A stretch of DNA of 64,000 nucleotides. It comes from Tyto alba. Taxonomy: Eukaryota; Chordata; Aves; Strigiformes; Tytonidae. Positions 23,701-36,160 of this stretch are shown here, piece by piece (the first letter of the stretch is position 1; each line of letters starts with the position of its first letter). A program made the position numbers and the translations under genes. The stretch covers positions 14,224,314 through 14,288,313 of the forward strand of contig NW_024881295.1 in assembly GCF_018691265.1 (NCBI RefSeq). The letters are read 5' to 3'. The notes under the pieces were generated by a model. The model did not search any database and was not told the origin of the DNA. It saw nothing but the letters and a program-made list of their open reading frames with translations.

Positions 23701-26380
23701 CTGACAGAAGGTTGGGATGACTTCTTTCTCTCGTCTTTTTCTTCCCCTGTATGTGATGTTGATAGATATGAAGCAACAACTGAAATCAGGAAATTGAGTC
23801 TGTCTCTGAAGAATATCCGGGGATATCTTTTAATTTCTTCCAAATTCTCCATTTGAAAAGCAAGAGTAAGGAAAACATTATCTATTATTTTGAATGCATA
23901 ACACTGGAGTAACCAGTAAATAAATGTTATTGCTAGAGGTGACAGATTTTTTTTTTTTTTTAAATTGATGACACATAATCACAACTTAAACTTTATACAA
24001 CTTTTTCAAATTACCTCATGAATAATTCATGCGTACCTTGGTTCATCTGGAGTCTGTAATGAGACTGAGAGGAGTCATCTCCTTCCCTTTTCTGAATCTG
24101 GCAGTGATCACATTTAGTCACTGCTCATCAGGGGAGCAGAGTCTTCCATTTTTCTGACTGAGTAGGCTTTTCTGGAATAATTCTGAATGGGATACATTTT
24201 AAAATAAATGAATTTAAAAAAAAAAGACCTGCTTTATGGTTGTCATAATATAGAACATCATCAATGATTTCCAGACTTTTACATCAGAGGATGGAAGGTG
24301 TTTCTTGCCCCTGTCTAATGACTGTGTGTTGTATGATCATGCAGAGGAGTTAACTCTGTCCTCTGTCCTCCTAGTAACTCCAGAAATGGCACTAGCTGAT
24401 TTGATAGTTCGTAGCATCAGAACAGCAAACTAACTGCTGTGCATCAATATAGCCAACTTTGCTCCTTAGTTGTGTTCAGAAATATGAAAAAAGAATATGA
24501 ACCCTTCAGGGATCAAGAGAGCACATAAAAATCTAACTTTTTTTTTTCTTTAGAAAAAAAAATATATTATAATTTTATGTAATGTTATGCTATTCCTCTT
24601 AGTCCATCTGACATGGGAAACACTGCCTTTTTTGTTGTCAAACTGCAAGTTAATTTAAACAATATGCCTGTTCTTCTGCTGTTTTTTGTTTCCACATTGA
24701 GATAAAATTTGTGTAAGCCATGGGAGAAATTCTAGTAAAGGTTACTGGCCTAATCATAAAATATCTTAAAAATTTTTATGATCATTTAATGGAGTGCTAT
24801 TGGATAATTCCTCCTGGAAAGTATCTAGCTCTGTAATAAAGCCTTTCAAAGGAACACTGCAACTTGGTGCAGCTCTCAGCAACTCTTTTCCCTGGGTTTG
24901 CATGTGGTACCTTAGTGGCAGTGACCAGTAGAAATGAGTTAAACATTTGGAAAAAATATTATGTGCAAAGGAAGCAAGAGAGAAGTAATGGATTTTAAAC
25001 ATTACCATGACGAAAGAATATGACAATTTCAACAAGGAAAATTCTTATGAAGTAAAAACATTTATCTAAAATATATTTGTCATCTGAGCAAGTGATATTG
25101 AATTATCTTCACTTTATTTGTGAAATAACTGGTTTGTTCTGGTGTATCATGATGGTTAAATTTCAACAAATCCTTAATTTTGCCTGGGTGATGGAGATTG
25201 TAGCAGTGTCACACTGGAAAAGCTGTGGTGATCCCCCATGTTCTGTTCCTCTTTGCTAGTATTTTCCCATGCAAATTCATCTTCAATCCTTACTTCAAAA
25301 ATTTAGATAAGCAACATACGGTAAATAATGGATGTGACAGAATTTGTATCAGAAGTGAGCATTTACATACCCTAATTTCTAAACACAAGTTTCTCTTTAC
25401 ACCAGCCCTGTGTCTTTTATTGTCTGGTGGAAATCTTCTGAATACTGACTTGTTCTTGCTGATAAACTAATTTTGAAGGGCTGAATAAATGTTATGTACA
25501 TGGATTTTGCATGTTGCTGACAATGCAGTATTGACCGTTTTTGTTATTTCCTTAAAATAAAACGGAATTCTAGGACATTTGAGGGGGTGCTCAGGAAAAC
25601 TCAGGGCTGTACATCCTGTGTAGCAGGTCATTAATCAGCTCAGTAGCAGAGCTGTGACTACACAGCAGCTCACCTGTTTGCTCCTCCAGTTCTTTCTGGA
25701 GGGAGCTGCTGCTTCTACTTAATGTCTCCAAACAACCTAGAGGAACATGCATTTGAAGTTCTGCCAAAGGAAAGTGCAACAGTGTTTGATGGTAGCGGAT
25801 ATTGTGAAGATGGGGGGGGGTTTATTGTTTGTTTTTTCATTTCTTGAGATGAGCCTTTCCGTTTTTGCTTGAAGTTTTGCTTGATTAATGCATTCATTAA
25901 AGAGGAGTGACGGTAATGATTAAACAAAAACATTTTTAAAATGCAGAGTTCATTTCAACCCATTTGGTTTTGTTGCACACAAATTGGATTGGCATTGCAT
26001 CCTGCACAGCAGGTACTCCACTTGAAATCAAAGACAGATGCTTTTATAGGATTAGAAAGGATATCTTGAGGGGTGGAGGAAGAGATTGAGGTTGGAGGTT
26101 TTTGTTGCTTTTTCTTGTACTTTTTAATGTTAATATGAATAATGGTAAACGAATAACAATAATGCTGCTGTTTTCTCTGCCTTGAGAACTAATAATACTG
26201 TTTGCTTACAATTAAAAGGGAATAAAAGCTCCATTGTAACTTGAATTGTTAACAAATCAGGAATACTTAATTGAGATTCTTTCCCTCATAAATAGCTAAT
26301 GACACCTGAGTTTGTTTGAATTTTAATGCTAAATATCTCTGAATGAAAATATTTGACTGCTGAGTCATGCCAGGCAGCCA
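20746..26380. other. Non-coding stretch
   Basis: AT-rich. Contains a T/G-rich patch at 20907-20940, a TG tract at 23445-23467, a T-run at 23947-23961 and a G9 run at 25812-25820. Frames of up to about 102 codons show no domain. Confidence 0.6.
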
Positions 26381-26381
26381 C

Positions 26382-26404
26382 TTTTTTTTTTTTTTTTTTT
26401 TTTT
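26382..26404 (+). repeat. T23 mononucleotide run
   Basis: Twenty-three T directly before a moderately GC-balanced 200-base stretch that looks unique. I assign nothing to that stretch. Confidence 0.95.
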
Positions 26405-29034
26405 AAATTATCTGGCAGTGCACATGTCTTTTAAGAGTTTCCCAAATCGCTGAACTCAGTCTCTGCTCAAATAGAAACCTGGTGAGGGAGCTGCAGCTTG
26501 CAGAGGATTGGAGGTGGTTATAATAAATGCAATTGAAGCGCGTCTCTTGAATGGCAGATCTCAAAGACTGAGTTGTGTGCCGAACTGCTAAAGGCACTGT
26601 TCTTCCCTCAAATTAACTGCAGTCAGTTGAGTAAGGAAGCAAAGATGGGGACAGGTCTCGGGTCACCTCTATGATGCCAGCAGTACCTTCCAGATAAAAT
26701 GCCCGTTTTGGCTGCCCTTTGAGAGGTGTGACCTACAAGAGTCATGAGCACCCTGTGAAAATTGAGTTTGGGTGAAATATCATCTTGAGCACCCAGATCC
26801 TATTTGTCAGCAAACTACAAGCCAGCATTCCCCGCAAAACATTTTGAGGTGGTTTGGCATGAAAAGTGATCATATCATCATGTTGGCTTTGGGGCTTCTG
26901 AGTTGGAGTACCTTCCTAGTAAACTGCTGTGCCTAATCATCCAGGATTTCTTCACATTATAGCCTTTCTGCTAGTGGCTACTGTAGCTTGCACTGTTCAC
27001 TACTTTCCACATAATCATTCCATTCCACATTTATGACTCTACAAAATGTTTAATCTGTTTCGTAAGGTATAATTCAATGAGCTTCTCCTGCCTCTTGGCA
27101 CTATGAAGCATCAAAAACATTGGATTTTCCCACTGAAAATATAAAATCACCCCTTCCCCCTTTTTCTTTTTTTTTTTTTTTTTTCTTTTAATACTGTAAT
27201 ATCTTTAGTCAGCTCTTAGAGACAAGAGAGTTGAAGGGAGGAGCACCTTGCTGAGAATATTCACTTTTTTTAGTGTTGTTCTTAATTTCCTTAGTGTGTC
27301 TAAAGATTCAGATTACATTCTCAGGGTTTCACTTCTCTGCGTATTGTTCAAATACAACAGATGGCGTGCCTCTAACCCCAGGAACTTGTTAGTGCCTTTT
27401 GAAACAATGAAGAAAAGAATACTGGGAAACAAGAGAGAAATATCATGTATTCCAAGTGATTAAAGTTCTTCTTTACCTAATGTCTTTCGACAACATCATT
27501 TCATGTGGTTTGAGTTTTATCTCAGCTGCCAGTGAATAATATCAGTTCTAGATCATGGGAATCATGACTACAATAGACACTTGTTCAGGGTTTAATACTT
27601 GGTTTCGTTTTGCTGGCTGGCATGACTAGAAGTCTTTTGTGAGGGTCTGAGTGTGCCCAGTATGGTTTGCATGAATGTGTGGCATGACCTATGGAATTTT
27701 TCAACCATAAGGTACTAAAATTGCCATAAGGGTTTTGCTTATTGTTGTTACTGGGTTTTTTTCACGTTTCCTACATGTTATATGTAATGTATATAGTTTA
27801 CAGAAGCTAAGAACTACATTTAGATTTTGATGACCATACCATAGTAAGGTGTGGCATTTTATCATTCATGAGTTTACTGCTGCAGAAAACTACTAAAGTC
27901 CAGGAATCTGCAAATTATAATTATTGTCCCAGATTCTTACCTGACTTTACTTTCAAAACTGATCTCTAATGCAGATTTAACCATGGTTTTCTCTTACTTA
28001 AAGCCTTTTCAAGGTTTGCCTAGCACTAAACTTCTTTACCTGTGTTCAGTATGAATTCATAGACTGGTATAGTCAATTCTTGATGGGGTTGTTTTGTTTT
28101 GGTTTGGTTTTTATAATAAAGGATCTTAACCTATATAGTTCACATAGCCTGGACCAGGGTAATAAATCAATAAGATTCTGTTGCACATTTTTTCCTGTCC
28201 TACTTAAGAAATAAATTTCGCCATTTAACTACATGCAGGGCAATAACTGTCTTTTTCATAGCGACTCTCTTATTCCAGTCTTAAATCAACCTACAGACTC
28301 CAGAGGAAGACAGTCATTCCTGAAAATGAATAGACAGCTGGAAAGCAAAAAATAGGTCAGAATTTGTAGAGGTATTTTTTCTAATCCCAATATTTTTGCA
28401 TAAGAGTCAGTTTGCTTTTTTCTGCCCCCATTATCAGTATATAAGCTCTTTTAATGGCTGAGATTTTTTAGAAGAACTTAGTAATGAATGCCTGCTTTCC
28501 ACTGAACTTTTGAGAGAGAGATTTGTGATGCATTCTTTGAAATTCATGAACAGAAAAACAATTTGCTTACTCAAGAACAGTATTCCCATTGAAGAAAGAT
28601 GTGATGTTTATCATTCAGCAATCAACTTAATTGCCTTCCATTATGAAATTGGCTTGGATTTTTGGGTTTCCGCCACAACAGTTTTTAATAGCACAAATGA
28701 ATTTTTCATAGAATGAGAATGAAAATAAGTTCAAAAATTATGAATTCAAAGATACATTTTTCTGCTGTGCATTCTTTTGTACTCCTGCTGGAAATGATCA
28801 AGTCATATGTTGTATTGCTTGTCAGAAGACCCATCCAGATGGGAAGTCCTTCTATTTTATATTAGCAGAGGCTGTAAGGAAGTCAGAAATAGGGAATTGG
28901 AGACAACCCTGCGATCTTCTAAAATTGAGTACAAGAGGCATGTGATCAACCTCACATGAGCACTTGAGAAGTTCTACTTCTGCCTGACTTCAGTAGCAGA
29001 TCAGGTGTCTGTATAGTCATACTACGGCAAGCCT
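26405..29034. other. Non-coding stretch
   Basis: AT-rich with a T-run at 27167-27184 and a T/G-rich patch near 28087-28112. The open frame at 27248-27463 is short and unrecognised. Confidence 0.6.
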
Positions 29035-29158
29035 TGTTCCTGATCCACAAAGCTTTTTTAATACTTATTTTCTCCATCATAGGGGGGAGGATACAATGTT
29101 CCTGATCCACAAAGCTTTTTAATACTTATTTTCTCCATCATAGGGGGGAGGATACAAT
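29035..29158 (+). repeat. Near-perfect 62-bp tandem duplication
   Basis: A unit starting TGTTCCTGATCCACAAAGC and ending GGGGGGAGGATACAA is present twice, head to tail (29035-29096 and 29097-29157). The only difference I see is one T fewer in a T-run of the second unit (5 versus 6). Such identity suggests a recent duplication, a length-variable locus, or an assembly error. Confidence 0.95.
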
Positions 29159-29159
29159 G

Positions 29160-32100
29160 GGTCAGGCAGTTGTCTTCCTCTCATCTTGGAATGACGGCCA
29201 CTTCAGATCCACAACCGAGAAATGACACACTGCTTGTGTGTGTGGTTGTGGGAATGCAGATAGACGGACAGATTTGGGGGAGTTTCTCAAAAGTGCTTTC
29301 CTCCTTTCCCCTTGTTCTTTCTGCTTTCCTCTGCTTGAGAACAATGTGGTTCCTCTTAGGTTGGTCTGAGCCCTTACTAACTTCAAAAATTAAATCTGAG
29401 AGGGCAACAGAAACATTATGGGGTCTTTCCTAAAGGCACTGCTTAGCGAGGTGAGGTCACTAAGTATCTTGAAAAAAGTTTACTTGTATGAACTTGGAGG
29501 AGTTTTTGAACACAAAATGTGTAGCTCTTTCAACATGACTGATGAAGCAGTAGAATCCCTTTCCTCATAGGTATAAAGATAACTTCTGCTGGTATAGAGG
29601 GTTTTTGAAGATTGGAAGAAAATCTGCATTAGTTTATGCCAATTTAACTGTGACCGGTTGATGTTTGATTGTATCATAGCTATTTCATTTTTAAAAAAAA
29701 TTGAAAAACACCCCTTAACTTTCTGTACTAGAAAGCAGATTTTGGTTAACAGTTGTATTTTGCTAAAGGATCTGGTATTAATAAACAGCTTTTCACTACA
29801 TATTTTATGTATTGTTTTCTCAACCTTTCTCTGTTCCTGTGGTCTGAATATTAACATACCACTAAAGGGAATTCTTAGAGATTCGGGAGACTTTCTAGAA
29901 AGGATGATGTAGGGTTAGAGAAAACAAAAGAACACAGCATTGCTGTGCTGCTTCTGCTTGTGAGCATTGATTTCCTGATTGGATTTGTTGATTTTTTTTT
30001 TTTTTTTTTAAACTAAGTAATTTATTGTGCAATTCTTTTTAATACCACTGATTTTCATGGCTGTTATTGTAAGACTATAGCAGAGGATATATTTCTCTTG
30101 GCATTGAAAAACTGTTTCTTAATTCTAAGTAAAATTTTAAATTCCTCATATCTCCCATGTAAAATGCAGAGCTGAAAGCAAATGTTGCTATTGAATTCAT
30201 GTTCTCCGTTGCAGAAGAAGAGAAAAAATTGAAAGCTTTACTGGGATAAAATTTTAAGGGTTTTTGCTGGATATTCTTTTTGGGGAGGGAGAAATTGTAA
30301 TGAGAAAGAATAAAATAGATGCAAATGTAGTTGTATAGAATTAGAAAAAAAATAAAATACAACTTTGTTGGTTATGCTGAAAATTATTAGTATCTGTGTG
30401 TGACTGAATTTCTCTAAAAATTAATTCTGAAGCCAAAGTACTTAAGGAATCTTATAATCCAGGAAAATCAGACTGATATCCAACACACATTAGTAAATTC
30501 TGACTTCTTCCAGTGGTAACTGCTATGTGTGCTTGTAGCTGTCAGGAGATCATGTGGATGAGTTGCCTGATAATAGCTGTATTTTTTACTTACCTGTCAA
30601 ATTTGAAAGAAAGTGTTGATGGTGTGCATGGTTTAAAATGGATCGATGTGGATGTATACTGTATGTGTCTGACAAGCAAAGTTGGAAATGTATGAGTTAA
30701 TTGTATATTGTTTTGTAGTAGGGTAAATTTTTAATCACATTGCGTATGTACTTTTTCGGAAGGAAGTAATTGATATTTGGGACACAGAAGGATATAAATA
30801 TTTTATTCGATCTCCTAAAAATAAAAGGAGTCATGTGGGTTCTTTCATGAACTTATACGTTTGTAAGGTTTAAGATGAAGGAATTTATTCATGAATGTTG
30901 AGAAGCAAAGACACCATCAGCAACAACAGCTGCCTAAATCAGTTGAGACAGTAGTGACTTACATATTTTTGCTTTAGATCTGCTTTTACTTTTGAGGGAA
31001 GGGAGCTTGTAAACACTTGCACCTTTGAAAAAAAATAAAAATCTCTGTAGGTGGTGACACACCTCCATTCTCTTCGTTTACTAAATCCCATCACCAGTTC
31101 CTGCGTTCCCATATCTCTTTGGCACTGACGATGTGGTGCAGAGTTACTGATATGAGCTGCGAGGAAAGTCTGAATTTTTTGGAAGGAACTTATTTTCTGA
31201 GACACTAATTGGTCTTTCCTTGACAGCAAAAGTGGCTCAAACTCGTACATGGTAGCATTATGTACTTAATGTGGCTGTTGTTTGTTTTTTAAGGTTTTGT
31301 ATTTAGGTATTCAAAAAACAAGAGAACATCAAAACGACACAGTAGTATTTTATTTAGTCACGCAGCTGAGAGGTGTGCCAGGTTAGATGCAAGTGATGTG
31401 TACTAGTGACACTGCTGGACATTTTCTGTTCCAAATCCCCCTCATTTGTATCCCAAACTTTCCTATGAAACTTCCTGTGTCACTTCCTAAGGCCGCCTTC
31501 TTTCTTTCTTCTTTCTATTTTTTTTCTTTTTTTAAATGAAAACAGAAATATGAAGGGAGTATAACAAATACAGGTTTTGCTTGTGTTCAGACTGACTGTG
31601 CAAACTGCGCAGTTAAGCATCACTGTTGCTAGCCCTGCTGTAATGTACCAGATCACCTGGGCAGAGAGCCTTGTACGCATCACCAGGCTCTCATTCGAGA
31701 CAAATGTGATTAGATGAAGAAGCTGAAATCATGTAGCAACATAAATGTTTACTGCATTTCCCCCTTTCTTTAAAAATTAACTATTTATAATCCCCATCTG
31801 TGCATGTGCAAACAGTCAGACACAGCCCTGGCCTGACCCAGGAGCAGGGGCAAGGGTGGGAGAGGAAAGGTAGGATGGATGCACATGTGCTGGGGAGGTG
31901 TGAGCATCATATTGAATATTGTTACCAGGAGGTTGTCAGCCCTGTCAGAGCCTGTGTTCTGCCCTCAAATCCTGCCTAGTTAAACAGAAGATAAATCAAG
32001 AGTTGTTTTGAAAAGCTCACCAAAAGCAAGTCTAATAGGTTCACTAAATCAAATCAGCACATTGCACTGTCCACTCTCTGATTATCCAACTTTTGATAAT

Positions 32101-32794
32101 GCTATCATCAGTCCCTCATGAAAATATTTGGCTTAAAATCTGTGGTGTAGCATCAGTTGTTTGGTTTGGTGGCTGGTTGGGTTTTTCACCCTCCCTCTCT
32201 TTACTGCTTGATGGCATTTGAACATAGCATGTTGTTTAAAAAGCTTGTGAAAATATAGATTGGGTGATCTGTCTCTTTTTTTAGACCATTCAGTGATGAA
32301 ATTTCTACTGTACTACTTTATTGTGACATTACCTGACTAGATAAAGCCATTTTCTGTCTGAGAAGGGAAAGAAGCTGGCAGTGTCTGCATAAATCGTGTT
32401 ACACATTTCATGCCAAGACAAGGGTTCCCAAAGGGAGATCCTCTGGGATACGTCCCTCCTCAACAGGAAAACAGAGGCGCAGCCTGTTTCTGAAGGATGG
32501 GGCTGACCAGTTTTTGAACATTGCTGTTATTACGATAAACATCTGTGGCCCAACTATTGCAGTTTGGTTTAACAGATATCCCAATAGCTATTAAAAAGCA
32601 AAGCTCCCTCCTTTCCCCAAAGCACTTGGCATCACCCTTGGACTCCAATTAAAGGGGAATGACTGTATATTTTAAAATAATACTATGTGGGATTGTTCAT
32701 GCTAAAATTACTACTCTGTCTGGCCCATTTGAATACTATTGTCCAATATTAGTGTGGCAGCTGTCAGATCCATTTGTGAAAGCACCAAGTTTTA
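29160..32794. other. Non-coding stretch
   Basis: AT-rich, T-run at 29992-30009. The longest frame (29480-29857, minus, 125 codons) has no recognisable domain. Confidence 0.6.
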
Positions 32795-32910
32795 ACAGCT
32801 CTTTATTTCGTGAGCTATTCACCCATAGATCCTAATGTGCTTCATAAAAGAGGGTAAAATTCTTACCCTTGTTTTGCAGATGGAGGACTGCAGCCTTTAG
32901 AGATAACAGG
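32795..32910 (-). repeat. MIR-type SINE, 3' part, minus strand
   Basis: Read on the minus strand it runs CCATCTGCAAAACAAGGG, then TTTATGAAGCACATTAGG with ATCTATGGGTGAATAGCTC, then AATAAAGAGCTGTT. This is the order of the MIR core and tail ('ccatctgtaaaa..gggtaa..gtaaagcactttgagatctatggatgaaaagcgct..agagctaggta'). Clearly diverged, and the tRNA-like head is missing. Confidence 0.75.
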
Positions 32911-33044
32911 ATAGGGGAGCTGGACAGGATTTCAGGCAAAAGACACTTTTTGTCAGGAAGCATATCCATTAAAGCTCTTTTCCAGACGCATATGCTCCTG
33001 GCATGAAGTTTTCCTGAAGTCTGGAACAGGATTTAAAGACAGAA

Positions 33045-33430
33045 TTTCTGCGCGGGTGGAAAAGTGAACAGGGACCCTCCTCCGTCCATCGCTGGGGGGG
33101 GGGCTTGGGTCTCCCGGCTGGGCCCTTGATCCGCGGCCGGAGCTGCAGCCAACAAGTGCCAGAGCAACCGGCCACCGGGCCCTGACACGGCCCTTGGGAG
33201 CCGAGCTGGGGGCAGCCCAGCCGGGGCCGCGGGGCTGTCCCGCCGTGCCGCCGGCCTTATCCGGCGCTGCCTCTTGCTCTCCTCTCCAGGCGCTGCCGTC
33301 TGAGACCTCTCTGCCCCGTGGGGAGTGGGGAAGGGCCCAATTTTCCAGAGGCTGCTTTGCGGGCCCTGTGGTCCGTCCCTCACCTTCGGGCTGCCCAGGG
33401 CTTGCTTTGTGCTCTCGCTAGCCAAATAGC
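33045..33430. other. GC- and CpG-rich patch
   Basis: An abrupt rise in G+C with many CpG, including CCGCGGCCGG, and a G10 run at 33094-33103. Open frames on both strands (for example 33033-33425 minus) are expected from the composition and show no domain. It could be a small CpG island or a GC-rich minisatellite-like patch. No transcription start is visible. Confidence 0.5.
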
Positions 33431-33689
33431 TGCAATAACTTCTGGGACAAATGCAAAGCAGTATGAAACGGCATAAACCAAAAAGATAGAACTCAGAAGA
33501 ACTAGTTTGTACTTGACAGAGAAAGCACTTTGTTCTGTCCTACTGGTAGTTACTGGGAAGCAACTACTAACAGCACCCTAGAAATCAATAACTCTGTGTA
33601 TGTACAGTATTTCTGGTGAGGCTCTGTGGACATCTTTACTGCTGTTCTGAGCCTCTAGAAAGAGGCTATTACTCTTCTGGTGGAGTCCT
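33431..33689. other. Non-coding stretch, nothing recognised
   Basis: Short unique-looking sequence between the GC-rich patch and the SINE. Confidence 0.5.
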
Positions 33690-33965
33690 TGATCTGCAGT
33701 GAACAGCCACAACTCTAACAATATTCTGCACTTCTTTAGCATCTGCTACACAACTCAAAACTCCTTTACAGAGCCTGCCCGAAACAACCTGATGCACCTG
33801 AGTTGGGGGTAGGACAGTCAGTCTCTTTTTCAAGTGGGAGAACTGGGGATCTGAAAGACTCGGTGATGTGCCCGTGGTCGCACGGGAGGTCTGTTGTGCA
33901 CTGGAGACTGAGGAGGGACGTGCCAGCTCCTTCGGCGTGCAGAGTGCGCTCACCTGTGTTTAGCA
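33690..33965 (-). repeat. MIR-type SINE, long copy, minus strand
   Basis: On the minus strand the order is: GTGCGACCACGGGCACATCACCGAGTC ('tgtgaccttgggcaagtcactta'), then CCCCAGTTCTCCCACTTGAAAA ('ctcagttccccatctgtaaaa'), then CAGGTTGTTTCGGGCAGG ('gggttgttgtgagg'), then the tail TTTTGAGTTGTGTAGCAGATGC and AAGTGCAGAATATTGTT. All blocks are in consensus order, so most of the body is present. Minus-strand open frames here are part of the dead SINE. Confidence 0.75.
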
Positions 33966-34171
33966 TCGCACTTTAGGTCTCCTGATGCTCTCTTCCCTGC
34001 CTTGCCCACACTACCACATCCCCACCTAGAGGCTCCATACTCGAGGAAGAAATTAAAATGTGAAAAAAACAATCCTACCTTTTCTGTCATAGCTGGTTTG
34101 GGGTTAAACACAGGCCTTTTTTTTTTTTTTTTTAATTATTTCTCTGTGTGTGTGCCCACTTTGTTTTCCAG
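33966..34171. other. Non-coding stretch with T17 run
   Basis: Seventeen T at 34117-34133, then a T/G-rich segment ending TTGTTTTCCAG (AG at 34170-34171), which scores by eye as a good splice acceptor. Confidence 0.6.
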
Positions 34172-34336
34172 ATCTATCCAAAATACCCAGGACTATGTAG
34201 TCGGCTGATTAGTGTCTTCTGGGGTCTTTTCTCCTTTGATAAAATGCTGCTGGCTGTTCTGTACCTGCTACTTTATATCCTTCTCCCTCTCATATATAGC
34301 TACCTATATCATATGGGAAGGATCAAACAGTTTTGA
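34172..34336 (+). other. Candidate hydrophobic terminal exon (unproven)
   Basis: Directly after a good acceptor, the plus strand is open in phase 0 for 54 codons to TGA (34334-34336). The product starts IYPKYPGLCSRL. Its middle is strongly hydrophobic (MLLAVLYLLLYILLPLIYSY, about residues 25-44), and it ends with a short basic tail (HMGRIKQF). That would suit a C-terminal membrane anchor, but T-rich DNA often encodes Leu/Phe/Tyr-rich frames by chance. I recognise no family and see no AATAAA nearby. Confidence 0.15.
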
Positions 34337-35719
34337 TTTTTCCCAATGATACCAAGAAATGCAATATTTATCACAGGTTACTCACAGAGAAGAAGAAAGA
34401 ATCTAAGAGTGTTCCCTTCAGCTGTGTTTCTGTCAAGGTATGGTGTATGTCCCAGTCCACCTCTGTTTTGCTCAGTGTGTTAGTTCTGCTCACTACGAGG
34501 TGTAATGCAGCACGACTGATAAAGTTGGTTGCCCACTGGCCATGCGAAGGAGGAAAAACAGCTAAAGCTAGTTGTTACTTATCCCCACTAAAATGCTAAA
34601 CAAATCTCCCAGCAGCTAAACTCCCTTCCCTTTTTATTACTTAGTGTACCTTGTAAATCAAATATTTATTAACTGAAAACAGCTTTGCTCACTGACTGAT
34701 CTTGCAAACATGGGACAAATTCACCACAGCTGGCTAGTAGCCAATTGCTTATTCAGGCTGCTAAAGGAAATCAGCCTGGTGGAAAGACAAACTATGTGAT
34801 GATTTTTCTTCCCCCCGCCTTACTTCCCAGGAACAAACTGCTAACATCACTACTTTGTCTGCCATATTTACCTTTCATGAAAATGAACATGTCTGAATGA
34901 GGTCACTACTACTCTTTTGAAGAGGGCTTTATTTTTATCATACCTGTGTCAAAAACAGAGCTTTAGTGCTTTGAAATCACACGAGCAGACACAGATATTG
35001 TTTCAATTAGCATATCAGGTCGGTCACCTGGTGAAATGAAAAGATCTTTCACGCGTCTGCTTCTGAGATTGCTGTCTGATCATCTCTTGCCGTCTCCTGG
35101 CTTCGCGTTAATCCATGGGGGTCCTCAACAGTCCGACTGCAGCAAGCTGAAGCCCTTGGCTGTTGAGGGATGACAAGATGCGAAGAACAAAACTAAATTC
35201 ATGCTCGCTTTCTCGTTCTCTGGAAGCGCTGCCGGTAAACTTGAAAGATCTTTGCATCGTTCGAGGCTTTTCATTTGGTTGCTATAATGAAGGTGATTTG
35301 CTGGCCGTTGTCTAATAAATATCCCTGGGGAGCACAGAATGACAGTGCAGTTACGCTCATTCACTGAAAGGGAAGCAATAGGACAAGCAGGGATCACAGG
35401 CATTTAAGAGCAGCTCTGCAAGGAGTTGTTCATGGATATTATTTCCTCACCAATGCCAGTCACCTGCTGCAAGCGCACACGTTGCAGTAAATGCAAACAG
35501 CAATCTGGGTGTTGTCTGTGAATCAGTTTTCAGTGACTCATTTTGTGTCTGAGAACCCATGCCTTGTGCCCTCAAGTTTTGCTCAGCAACTCTGCACTGA
35601 CGGTCGTGTCAGCTGTGCTTGCATTGATTTTGCTGGTTATTACCGAAAGGACGTCAAGTCTTATTAACGCTCTGTGTAACTATCTTTGTTCTCTCTAGGA
35701 CTAATTTAAAGGGTATACA
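34337..35719. other. Non-coding stretch
   Basis: Mixed composition and no recognised repeat or coding frame. Confidence 0.6.
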
Positions 35720-36160
35720 GTGGTATGCACCTCACAGCAGCCCTCTCACCCAGCCCGAAGCAGCAGCCAGCTCCTGGGTCCATGTTTTGCTTCCCTGCAG
35801 CATGCGTGGGTTGCTCACCCTCCTCAACCGGACGCCGGTGTCCCGCAGCATCCTGGAGGGCACAGGGAGCCATCTCGGGCCCTACTGCTTCTGCTGCACT
35901 TTGGGCTTTTTTTTACCAGCTCTCAGAATCTGTATGTCTCTGCAGCAAGTGGTGGTCTCGCGAGTGCTGCTTGGCTGGCCCGCGGCACGGAGCTCCGCAG
36001 TCGGTGGGACCCGGCTGTCCGTGGGGCAGCGCAGGCTGCTCCGTGGGGCATGCCCCTCTTCGTGTCCTGCAGCTGCAAGTGGGGGGTTCACTGCCAGAAG
36101 AGAACAGGGTCCTTAATACATGTTCCTGGAGTCACGGGTGACCGGTTCTTGTCAGGCTAA
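35720..36160. other. GC-rich patch, several frames open at once
   Basis: Three plus-strand frames (146, 138 and 109 codons) and one minus-strand frame stay open over the same bases. This indicates low stop-codon density from GC-rich composition rather than selection on one protein. Cys, Ser and Pro are frequent and no domain is seen. A T-run (36166-36180) follows directly. Confidence 0.5.
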
